From CAZPQV01 sp964588705 (GTDB taxonomy: Bacteria; Bacteroidota; Bacteroidia; Flavobacteriales; Weeksellaceae): a DNA stretch of 14,868 bases. Shown piece after piece: positions 1-6,103 of this stretch. Location: positions 1 to 14,868 of the forward strand of contig CAZPQV010000054.1 in assembly GCA_964588705.1 (NCBI GenBank), in the 5' to 3' direction. The notes beneath the pieces were generated by a model. It made no database searches and was not told the DNA's origin. It saw only the letters and a list, made by a program, of their open reading frames with translations. The stretch's first letter is position 1, and every line of letters starts with the position of its first letter. The position numbers and the translations under genes are program-made.

Positions 1-1
1 T

Positions 2-634
2 GTGGCTTTTGTTTCCAAATCTGAAGAACAGCAGACAGGAACTGCCTATGTTACTGCAGCAGACGGTGTAAATGCCATTGTTGTGGTTCCTGCAGCAAAT
101 TATTCGCTGAAAACTTCGAACGTAGATTGGGCTGAAAAGTTCTTCGATTCTGTTGATTTAATTCTTCTACAGCTCGAAATATTTATGGATGTGGTGGAGC
201 ACACCGTAAATCTGGCAAAAAAACATGGTAAAAAAGTGGGGATTTATGCGGCTCCTGCAATGAAACTGTCTCAGGACGTAATTGATTATGCAACGTTTAT
301 TGTGGCTAAAAGTAATGAACTCTCAACGGTTTTTGGTGGAGATGAGTCCCGTGAGAGTATTATGAAGAAATATCCCAACAAACTTTTTGTTCGCGATGAT
401 TCTAATTCCACAACATATTACAACGGTTCTGAAATGAAATATTACCGCAACGATCACGATGATGTTCTGCATAAAATGGGAATGGGAGATGCGTTTACTT
501 CAGGTTTTGCCGTTTCATTATGCCACGGAAATCCAATTGATGAATGTGTGAAGTTTGGCAATGCGGTTTCTCTGAAAGTTGCAAAAAACAGAGGCTCACA
601 AAGCGGTTTGCCTTATCTGAAAGACTTAATTTAG
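2..634 (+). CDS. PfkB/ribokinase-family carbohydrate kinase, 5'-truncated
   Basis: This is the C-terminal two thirds (about 210 residues) of a sugar kinase; the true start lies upstream of the window. PfkB enzymes transfer the ATP gamma-phosphate to a sugar or nucleoside in the cytoplasm. Visible family marks, numbered from the first codon in the window, are a region around 53-60 (DLILLQLE) that in ribokinases precedes the sugar site, an APA at 84-86, and the anion-hole and catalytic-base motif GMGDAFTSGF at 160-169, where D163 would be the base. Two details depart from classical ribokinase: the usual NExE magnesium/phosphate motif reads KSNELS (103-108), and the residue before GMGD is not the usual Thr. 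Substrate cannot be assigned; ribose, another pentose and a nucleoside are all possible. A strong hairpin follows 64 bases after the stop, so this gene ends its transcript. Confidence 0.85.
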   Translation: MAFVSKSEEQQTGTAYVTAADGVNAIVVVPAANYSLKTSNVDWAEKFFDSVDLILLQLEIFMDVVEHTVNLAKKHGKKVGIYAAPAMKLSQDVIDYATFIVAKSNELSTVFGGDESRESIMKKYPNKLFVRDDSNSTTYYNGSEMKYYRNDHDDVLHKMGMGDAFTSGFAVSLCHGNPIDECVKFGNAVSLKVAKNRGSQSGLPYLKDLI

Positions 635-661
635 AATCTTATTTATCACATATCGAAAAAT

Positions 662-690
662 AAATTAGAGAAGATTAATTTATCTAATTT
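662..690. repeat. AT-rich inverted repeat ahead of the terminator
   Basis: AAATTAGA (662-669) and TCTAATTT (683-690) form perfect 8-bp arms 13 bases apart. It is AT-only apart from one G-C pair, so it would be a weak RNA hairpin; it may be a regulator site or chance in an AT-rich spacer. Confidence 0.25.
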
Positions 691-698
691 TAAAGCAT

Positions 699-727
699 AA
701 AATTCCACTTTTAAAGTGGAATTTTTT
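699..727 (+). terminator. Intrinsic terminator after the sugar kinase
   Basis: An 11-bp perfect stem (699-709 AAAATTCCACT pairs with 715-725 AGTGGAATTTT) with a 5-base loop runs into T722-T727. It sits between two genes of the same strand and separates the kinase transcript from the hydrolase. It covers a GTG at 716 that is in frame with the hydrolase, which argues against that GTG as a start. The stem is nearly symmetric, so it could also work on the opposite strand. Confidence 0.7.
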
Positions 728-736
728 AATCCTAAA

Positions 737-1582
737 ATGAAAGAACTTCACCTTACGACTTCCGATGGTTACAGAATTGTTGCGCATCTTTTTTCGCCCG
801 AGAAAAGCAATGGCAAATTTCTTTTGGTGAATTCCGCAACCGGTGTGAAACAGCAGATTTACTTTTCTTTCGCCAAGTATTTTGCAGAAAACGGTTATAC
901 CGTAATCTGCTATGATTATCGAGGAATTGGACTTTCAAAACCACAGAAAATGAAAGGTTTCGAAAGCAGCATGAGAACTTGGGGAACAACTGATTTCAAA
1001 GCGCTTACCGATTATATTCAGGAATATTATGCGGGTTATCAGAAGTTCTGCTTGGGGCATTCAGTTGGTGCGCTTATTTTGGGAATGAACAAAGATTCCG
1101 CAATCTTCGAAAAGTTTGTTTTTGTTGGAACTCAAAAAGCTTTTGTTGGAAACTTAAATTTTAAAACTAAAGTTTTAAGTTATGTTGGTTTTGGGATTGT
1201 GCAGCCGATATCAACTAAACTTTTGGGTTACTTTCCTGCACAATATATGGGATTGGGTGAAAGTTTACCCGCAGGTTCAGCAAACGACTGGAGAACGCTT
1301 GTTTTGAACAGGAAATCTACAAACCGTTTATTAGAGAAAATTGACGAAGATTATTCCAAAAACTTAGATCAGGATGTTTTGGTAATTCGTGCGGAAGACG
1401 ACAGTTGGCTCACAGATAAAGCCGTTAGAACGCTTTTGGAAGAAACTTATCCCAACATGAAACCGTTTTACAGACTTGTGCATACCGTAGAATCTGCAAA
1501 AGGTGAAATCGGACACATCAATTTTTTCAGGAGTTATAATATTAAGCTTTGGGAAATAATTCTTGATTATCTTAAAGATTAA
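737..1582 (+). CDS. Alpha/beta-hydrolase fold protein (serine hydrolase)
   Basis: A 281-residue predicted cytosolic alpha/beta hydrolase with no signal peptide. The nucleophile elbow is GHSVGA, with Ser109 as nucleophile. The oxyanion-side strand (FLLVNSATG, 28-36) and the YDYRGIGLS turn (59-67) are typical of the fold. An acid at D221 or D222 (VIRAEDDSWL) and His260 (EIGHINFF) complete a plausible triad. It resembles the uncharacterised predicted hydrolase group (COG4757-like); the substrate is unknown. I chose ATG 737 over the in-frame GTG at 716 because the GTG lies inside the terminator stem and ATG 737 gives the natural N-terminus MKELHLTTSDG. The stop codon TAA (1580-1582) doubles as the left target duplication of the inserted element that follows. 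Before that insertion the HD gene would have begun about 17 bases downstream, so the two genes were probably co-transcribed. Confidence 0.85.
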   Translation: MKELHLTTSDGYRIVAHLFSPEKSNGKFLLVNSATGVKQQIYFSFAKYFAENGYTVICYDYRGIGLSKPQKMKGFESSMRTWGTTDFKALTDYIQEYYAGYQKFCLGHSVGALILGMNKDSAIFEKFVFVGTQKAFVGNLNFKTKVLSYVGFGIVQPISTKLLGYFPAQYMGLGESLPAGSANDWRTLVLNRKSTNRLLEKIDEDYSKNLDQDVLVIRAEDDSWLTDKAVRTLLEETYPNMKPFYRLVHTVESAKGEIGHINFFRSYNIKLWEIILDYLKD

Positions 1583-1773
1583 GAGCCTGTTTGAATTTTA
1601 TAGTCTAAATTTTTTTAGCTATTTTTAGATGGATTTTGCTTTTGGATTTTGAAAGTTTAGCTGGTTAGTCTGAAAAATTCAATAGTGAAAGACGCTGAAA
1701 AGAACAAAACAGTTGACTAAGACCTAATAATTGTTCTTTTAGTAAAAATTTTCGTTAAAATTTAAACAGACTC
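1583..1773. mobile_element. MITE-like element with terminal inverted repeats and TAA target duplication
   Basis: A 191-bp non-coding insert. The left end GAGCCTGTTTGAATTTTA (1583-1600) and the reverse complement of the right end, GAGTCTGTTTAAATTTTA, match at 16 of 18 positions. It is flanked by TAA on both sides (1580-1582 and 1774-1776). A 3-bp TNA duplication with GAG-type ends suits IS5-superfamily transposition, but no transposase is present, so it would be mobilised in trans. Inside, two hairpins can form: 1591-1608 with 1665-1682 (15 of 18) plus AGCTA/TAGCT at 1617-1621/1658-1662, and AAAAGAACAA (1698-1707) with TTGTTCTTTT (1731-1740). The left duplication is the stop codon of the hydrolase gene, so that reading frame is preserved. 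Confidence 0.7.
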
Positions 1774-1793
1774 TAAGATATTTGCATTAATTA

Positions 1794-2447
1794 ATGCCAA
1801 TGGAATCCAAAGTTTCAAAAACCGTATCTTTCGTAAAAGAAAAACTAAAAGATGCCGAAGCCGGACACGACTGGTTTCATATCGAGCGTGTTTGGAAGTG
1901 TGCCGAAATCATTTCAAAAACAGAAGAGTGCAATGAAGAAGTGGTGGCGTTTGCGGCTTTACTTCATGATATTGCCGATCCAAAATTTCATGATGGTGAC
2001 GAAATTTTAGCACTTAGAATCTCTGAAGATTTCCTGAAATCAATAGATGTTGATGAGATTATCATCAACCAGGTTTTATTTATCATTAAAAATATTTCGT
2101 TCAAAAACCGTAACGAAGATGTTGGTAAAAAACCGATTGAACTGCAGATTGTACAGGATGCCGACAGATTAGATGCGATAGGGGCCATCGGAATTGCCAG
2201 AACTTTCAACTTTGGCGGTTATAAAAATAATCTGATGTATCATCCCGATATTCCGCCAAAACTGAATATGAAGAAAGAGGAATACAAAAAATCTGAAGGA
2301 ACGACCATCAATCATTTTTACGAAAAGCTCCTTCTTCTGAAAGACCTCATGAATACAGAAAAAGGGAAAGAAATGGCGGAAGAAAGGCACAATTTCATGC
2401 TGAAGTTTCTCGAACAGTTTTACCGGGAGTGGAATTCCGAAGTTTAA
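1794..2447 (+). CDS. HD-domain phosphohydrolase (YpgQ/YedJ-like)
   Basis: A 217-residue cytosolic HD-superfamily metal-dependent phosphohydrolase. The metal-ligand series is clear: His29 in GHDWFH, the His58-Asp59 doublet in LLHDIADPKF, and the aspartate segment QDADRLDAIGA at 121-131. The arrangement, with FNFGG at 138-142 and a mostly helical body, is that of the YpgQ/YedJ group, some members of which cleave nucleoside triphosphates to pyrophosphate. The substrate here is not established. The start is uncertain between ATG 1794 (MPMESK) and ATG 1800 (MESK); the first lies in a perfect palindrome, GCATTAATTAATGC (1784-1797). The next gene begins 24 bases after the stop, so the two are likely one transcript. 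The upstream mobile element may have changed its promoter. Confidence 0.85.
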   Translation: MPMESKVSKTVSFVKEKLKDAEAGHDWFHIERVWKCAEIISKTEECNEEVVAFAALLHDIADPKFHDGDEILALRISEDFLKSIDVDEIIINQVLFIIKNISFKNRNEDVGKKPIELQIVQDADRLDAIGAIGIARTFNFGGYKNNLMYHPDIPPKLNMKKEEYKKSEGTTINHFYEKLLLLKDLMNTEKGKEMAEERHNFMLKFLEQFYREWNSEV

Positions 2448-2471
2448 AGGAATATCTTTATCTTTACGGCG

Positions 2472-3068
2472 ATGGAAAATTTTGTTTTTATCATATTTTT
2501 ACTGCTTTGTATTGCAGTGGCACTCACGGTTTACAGGCGGGGAGAACATTTGCTGAAGATTAGGCTGGTTCGTATTTTCATCACTGTTATTTCAATTGTA
2601 TATTTTGCATATTGGTTTTCTGAGAGAAGTATCTCGAATTTTGTGAAGGATTCTGTGGTTCTGCAAATCATCAATAAACTTCCGCAGGCACTGGATTTCT
2701 ATGTGATAAAAGTGAATAATCTTGCAGATGGAGGCGACAGAAAATACGAACTGCAACATTCCGGAAAAGTGAGGCCTGAACATTACAGGGTTGAATATCT
2801 GAAGATGGAAAACTCCGAAGAATACTGGATTGCAGGTTATCTTGGAAAGAAAAATCTGGTGTATTTCTCACAACATTCTGTTCCCAATAAAAATATGGAT
2901 CAGATTCTTGGAATTAATAATTACATCAATCAAAGCAGAAAACTATCGGAAACTGCTGAAAATATTATCAATAATCATCGGTTGATTGATATGGGACGAA
3001 GTGTTTGGGTAACCCTCAGTTTGCTGCTGATATTTTTCAGCATTGCACTTCTTATCCAAAAGAAATAA
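2472..3068 (+). CDS. Hypothetical membrane protein with N- and C-terminal transmembrane helices
   Basis: A 198-residue protein I do not recognise. Hydrophobic segments lie at about 3-20 and 33-49 near the N-terminus and at about 178-195 near the C-terminus, which ends in QKK. The roughly 125-residue middle part (about 52-177) is soluble and mixed in charge, with an aromatic-rich stretch around 103-130 (HYRVEYLK, EEYWIAGYLG). Three helices would put the middle domain and the short C-terminal tail on opposite sides of the inner membrane. No enzyme motif, Cys pair or peptidoglycan-binding signature was seen. It follows the HD gene by 24 bases, ends just before a strong terminator, and is probably co-transcribed with the HD gene. 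It may be lineage-restricted. Confidence 0.7.
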   Translation: MENFVFIIFLLLCIAVALTVYRRGEHLLKIRLVRIFITVISIVYFAYWFSERSISNFVKDSVVLQIINKLPQALDFYVIKVNNLADGGDRKYELQHSGKVRPEHYRVEYLKMENSEEYWIAGYLGKKNLVYFSQHSVPNKNMDQILGINNYINQSRKLSETAENIINNHRLIDMGRSVWVTLSLLLIFFSIALLIQKK

Positions 3069-3069
3069 A

Positions 3070-3100
3070 AAAATCCTGAGAAGTTCTCAGGATTTTATTT
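3070..3100. terminator. Bidirectional intrinsic terminator between convergent transcripts
   Basis: AAAATCCTGAG (3070-3080) pairs with CTCAGGATTTT (3086-3096) around a 5-base loop (two further A-T/A-T pairs are possible inside). T-rich sequence follows on the + strand (TTTTATTTTG), and the A-run at 3067-3073 gives a U-tract on the - strand. It serves both the membrane-protein gene (+) and the efflux operon (-), which end 35 bases apart. Confidence 0.85.
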
Positions 3101-3102
3101 TG

Positions 3103-4296
3103 TTATTTTTGCTTTTCTTTCAGTGCTTCCTTGTCTTTATCACTCGGGTTCCACACTTTAATTTCTGAATCTTTTGTAATTCCGGAAAGCACCTGAACGT
3201 TGATACCGTCGCTTGCACCGAGTTTAACTGTGCGTTTTGCAAACTTGCCGTCCGGTTGTTTTACTTCAACAAAAGGAACATCTTTTCCGTCTTTCTTTTC
3301 ATATTGAATTAATGATTCGTCCAATAGCAATGCATTCTTCTGGGAACTTAAAACAATCTCACCATTTGCGGAAAATCCTGCTCTGATATATTCATTAGTT
3401 GGGTTGAAAACGTCACCTTCCACAGGGAATTTAATAGTTCCGTTCTGATCTTTTCCTTTTGGCGCAATCATCGTAAGTCTTCCCGGAAATTTCTTATTTT
3501 GAAGAGCTCCGATTACGATGTTCATATCCATTCCTTCTTTCAGTTTTCCGGCTTGCGCTTCATCAATTTCACCTTCGAAAATAAGGGAATTGAGGTTGGC
3601 AACGGATGCGATGGTAGTTCCGGCGTTGAACTGGTTGGCTTCAATCACCTGATATCCTACTTTTACAGGAACTTCAAGAACGGTTCCATTGGCTTTTGAA
3701 CGGATTTGTGTGGTTGCTAAACCCTGAAGCTCCGGCGTAACACCGGTTCTTGCAATCTGAAGGCTTTTTTGTGCTGTGCTCAGTTGCTGATTTGCGTTTC
3801 TCAGCTGAATCTGTGCCGACTGCAATTGCTGCTGAGCCGTAAGAAATTCCTGGCGCGAAATTACACCCTGGTTGAATAAACTTTGCTGCATTGCAAACTG
3901 TTTCTGCTGCGTATTCAGGTTCATTCTTGCATTACTGATCTGCAGATTTGCATTGTGAATTTCCTGTGTTGCGGCGTTTACACTTTGCACACTCGGAACG
4001 ATTTTAAGCGTTGCAATCAGTTGTCCCATCGAAACATTATCACCTTCGGTAACGTAAATTTTATCGATGATACCCGACATATTTGGTTTTATTTCAATTT
4101 CTTCACGCGGAACAATTTTTCCTGTAGCCATCACTTTATCTTCCATATCCTGCACCACAGGTTTTTTGGTAAGGAAAGCTTCACTTTCTTTAGAATTGGA
4201 CTTTACAAGATATCCGATTCCGGCGAACAATCCGATTGCCAGCAGTAAACCAAGGAAAATGTAGATACCTTTTTTCAGTGTGAATTTCTTTTTCAT
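3103..4296 (-). CDS. Periplasmic adaptor (membrane-fusion) protein of an ABC efflux system, HlyD/MacA-like
   Basis: A 397-residue membrane-fusion protein that would link the inner-membrane ABC transporter to an outer-membrane TolC-type channel. A short cytoplasmic KKKFTLKKG is followed by one transmembrane helix (about 11-31). The first half of the biotinyl-lipoyl domain is at about 66-97 (KPNMSGIIDKIYVTEGDNV). A Gln/Asn-rich alpha-hairpin coiled coil (about 105-190) has repeating QQL and NANQQL patterns, and the second lipoyl half is at about 197-232 (ANGTVLEVPVKVGYQV). Beta-barrel and membrane-proximal domains follow. It is the last gene of the operon, 51 bases after the permease stop, and reads into the bidirectional terminator. 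No TolC gene follows in this window, so the outer-membrane partner must be encoded elsewhere. The exported substrate is unknown. Confidence 0.9.
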   Translation of the reverse strand: MKKKFTLKKGIYIFLGLLLAIGLFAGIGYLVKSNSKESEAFLTKKPVVQDMEDKVMATGKIVPREEIEIKPNMSGIIDKIYVTEGDNVSMGQLIATLKIVPSVQSVNAATQEIHNANLQISNARMNLNTQQKQFAMQQSLFNQGVISRQEFLTAQQQLQSAQIQLRNANQQLSTAQKSLQIARTGVTPELQGLATTQIRSKANGTVLEVPVKVGYQVIEANQFNAGTTIASVANLNSLIFEGEIDEAQAGKLKEGMDMNIVIGALQNKKFPGRLTMIAPKGKDQNGTIKFPVEGDVFNPTNEYIRAGFSANGEIVLSSQKNALLLDESLIQYEKKDGKDVPFVEVKQPDGKFAKRTVKLGASDGINVQVLSGITKDSEIKVWNPSDKDKEALKEKQK

Positions 4297-4347
4297 ATAA
4301 TTTTTCAGTTAATTTTTATTAATGAGTTTCGGGTTGTATAATTTATT

Positions 4348-5619
4348 TTACTCTGTTCTAAGTGCTTCAATCGGTCGGATTTTCACTGCACGCTGCGCCG
4401 GAATCATTCCAACAATTAAACCTAAAGTAAGCATCACGGCCATTGCCATCAGTACATTGCTGTAATCTACGGTTGGATTGTAGAACGGGAATGTATCCTG
4501 ATTTTTGGTGAGGGTATCGATAATCATCAGCAGGAGTATCCCAAACATAAATCCTAAAGTCCCGGAAGTGAAGGTGATTACAACACTTTCAAGCAGGATT
4601 TGGTTCCTGACTTCGTCTGGTTTTGCGCCAATGGCCCGCCGGATTCCGATTTCCTTGGTTCTTTCTTTTACGGTAATTAAAAGAATGTTCGAAATGGCAA
4701 TAACCCCGGCTAAAATGGTGAGCGTTCCTACGACGATGGTAAGCAGCTGCATTCCGCTCAGGAAACCTGTAAGTTTCAAAAATTCCTTTCCAAGGTTGAA
4801 ACTTCCGAAAGCGTTGGAATCGTCAGGAGCAACGTTGTATTTCTTCTTCATTTCGTCCTTTACCTTTTCTTCAACGATATTTACATCGGCATCCGGCTTA
4901 CTTACAATCGCAAAGAAGCCCACTTTATCGCCATCGTTATACATTTTGGTAAAGGTGGAAAGCGGTATAAAAACGGTTTGGTCGTTATTCATTCCACCAC
5001 CGCCCTGTCGTACCCGGAAAACACCAATCACATTAAAGAAACTTCCTTTGATATTGATAGATTTACCGATTGGATTTTCATTTTTTTTATGGTCGAAAAA
5101 GTTCTTGTAAATCTCTTCACCAATTACCGCAACATTTTTATTTCCATTGACGTCGGCATCATTAATATATCTTCCGAAGATTAGTTTTTTTTCTGAAATT
5201 TTATTTCCGATAGGATAGTCGCCGGTTAATGTATAACTTGCTGTTTTTCCGTTTCTTGACATTTGTTCGGGCGGACTTCCAAAGTTTCCTCTTGAGTTTT
5301 GAGGAGAAATATAATCGATTTCCGGAATTCTTTTTTCAAGCATTTCGATATCACCAAGATGAAGATTCATCTGTCTTCCCTTCGGAAAACCGGCGTAAGG
5401 AATATTGGTATTTTGGGCCCACATAAAAATAGAATTTGTGGCAAATCCTGAGAACAGTTTGTTGAACCCATTTTCCATTCCTTTTGCTGCTCCTAAAAGC
5501 GTTACATAAAGGAACATTCCCCAAGCCACGCCAATCATTGTAAGGAATGTCCGGAGTTTGTTGTTGCGCAGCGAATGGTAAATTTCCTGCCACGTATCTG
5601 CTCTGAAAATGATGTTCAT
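4348..5619 (-). CDS. MacB-like ABC transporter permease (FtsX family), second of a pair
   Basis: A 423-residue inner-membrane permease of the MacB/LolE-type (FtsX) family. It has an N-terminal helix (about 25-45, RTFLTMIGVAWGMFLYVTLLG), a large periplasmic MacB_PCD-like domain (about 50-285), and three C-terminal helices (about 285-312, 335-370, 390-410). The family's cytosolic coupling motif is VKERTKEIGIRRAIGAK, and the C-terminal signature reads RAVKIRPIEALRTE. It is similar in layout and end signatures to the other permease in this operon, suggesting a heterodimer that shares one separate ATPase, unlike fused E. coli MacB. The operon is broken upstream of this gene by the four-helix-bundle cassette, whose left repeat begins 12 bases upstream of this start codon. 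Confidence 0.9.
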   Translation of the reverse strand: MNIIFRADTWQEIYHSLRNNKLRTFLTMIGVAWGMFLYVTLLGAAKGMENGFNKLFSGFATNSIFMWAQNTNIPYAGFPKGRQMNLHLGDIEMLEKRIPEIDYISPQNSRGNFGSPPEQMSRNGKTASYTLTGDYPIGNKISEKKLIFGRYINDADVNGNKNVAVIGEEIYKNFFDHKKNENPIGKSINIKGSFFNVIGVFRVRQGGGGMNNDQTVFIPLSTFTKMYNDGDKVGFFAIVSKPDADVNIVEEKVKDEMKKKYNVAPDDSNAFGSFNLGKEFLKLTGFLSGMQLLTIVVGTLTILAGVIAISNILLITVKERTKEIGIRRAIGAKPDEVRNQILLESVVITFTSGTLGFMFGILLLMIIDTLTKNQDTFPFYNPTVDYSNVLMAMAVMLTLGLIVGMIPAQRAVKIRPIEALRTE

Positions 5620-5630
5620 AATATATCAAT

Positions 5631-6091
5631 TTTGCTTTGCAAGTGAATCATTGTGAATTGGCTTCGCAGTGAATCTTCAACTGTTTATTAAGTTACTTAG
5701 TAGAATAAATGTTGTTTTAATATTTTTTCCTAACTCAGTCATTTCATTACTTGCTAAATAATTTTCCTCATAAATAATATCACCACAGGTATCGATTTCA
5801 ATTACTGAACCTCTTGCCATTTCATAATATCTGTTTCTTTCTGTTTTTGACTTTCGGGATGAACCTTCTGAAATATTCAGCACTATAGAAGTTGAGGCTC
5901 TTCTCATTTGATCCGTTAAATTATACTTTTCGGACTCCGGCAATTTTCGCAAAATTTTATAAGCATTTATCCTTAATTCTCTGGCTGCTTTGAAAACATC
6001 TAAATTATAATGGTTTAAATTCAAGAACATATTTCTATCATTATTAATTTAAAAATTCACTTTAAAAATTCACCATTCACTGTAATGCAAA
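5631..6091. mobile_element. Candidate S23 (four-helix-bundle) cassette bounded by inverted repeats
   Basis: The four-helix-bundle gene is bracketed by mirror-image repeats. The left boundary TTTGCTTTGCAAGTGAAT (5631-5648) matches the reverse complement of 6075-6091 (TTTGCATTACAGTGAAT) with two substitutions and one indel. GTGAAT occurs three times on the left (5643, 5653, 5669), and its complement ATTCAC occurs three times on the right (6055, 6068, 6075), always pointing inward. No transposase and no clear target duplication is visible. I infer a small transposable or recombining unit of about 461 bp inserted between two permease genes; the boundaries are my best reading. Confidence 0.45.
5677..6030 (-). 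CDS. Four-helix-bundle protein, 23S rRNA intervening-sequence (S23/IVP) family
   Basis: A 117-residue protein of the family first seen as ORFs in 23S rRNA intervening sequences and widespread as single genes in Bacteroidota. Recognisable parts are the N-terminal LDVFKAARELRINAYKI, the central LTDQMRRASTSIVLNISEGS (40-59), then the RNRYYEMARGSVIEIDTCGDI helix. These give a four-helix, probably multimeric, basic protein. The biochemical role is unknown; the distant relative Avd binds the reverse transcriptase of diversity-generating retroelements, but no reverse transcriptase or template repeat is present here. It lies in the efflux operon and on the same strand, yet has no expected role in transport. 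Its flanking inverted repeats suggest it arrived as a separate unit. The length is normal and there is no sign of decay. Confidence 0.85.
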   Translation of the reverse strand: MFLNLNHYNLDVFKAARELRINAYKILRKLPESEKYNLTDQMRRASTSIVLNISEGSSRKSKTERNRYYEMARGSVIEIDTCGDIIYEENYLASNEMTELGKNIKTTFILLSNLINS

Positions 6092-6103
6092 TTCGCCTAA
6101 ATT

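Noticed and set aside
3499..4264. Open frames on the + strand opposite the HlyD-type gene
   Set aside because: They are antisense to a well-supported adaptor gene and their translations resemble no protein; they arise from the codon composition of the real gene.
4505..5110. 201-codon + strand open frame opposite the second permease
   Set aside because: Serine/isoleucine-rich translation, with the FtsX-family permease strongly supported on the other strand.
5677..6030. Diversity-generating retroelement (Avd-like protein)
   Set aside because: The S23 family is distantly related to Avd, but there is no reverse transcriptase, template repeat or variable repeat in the window.
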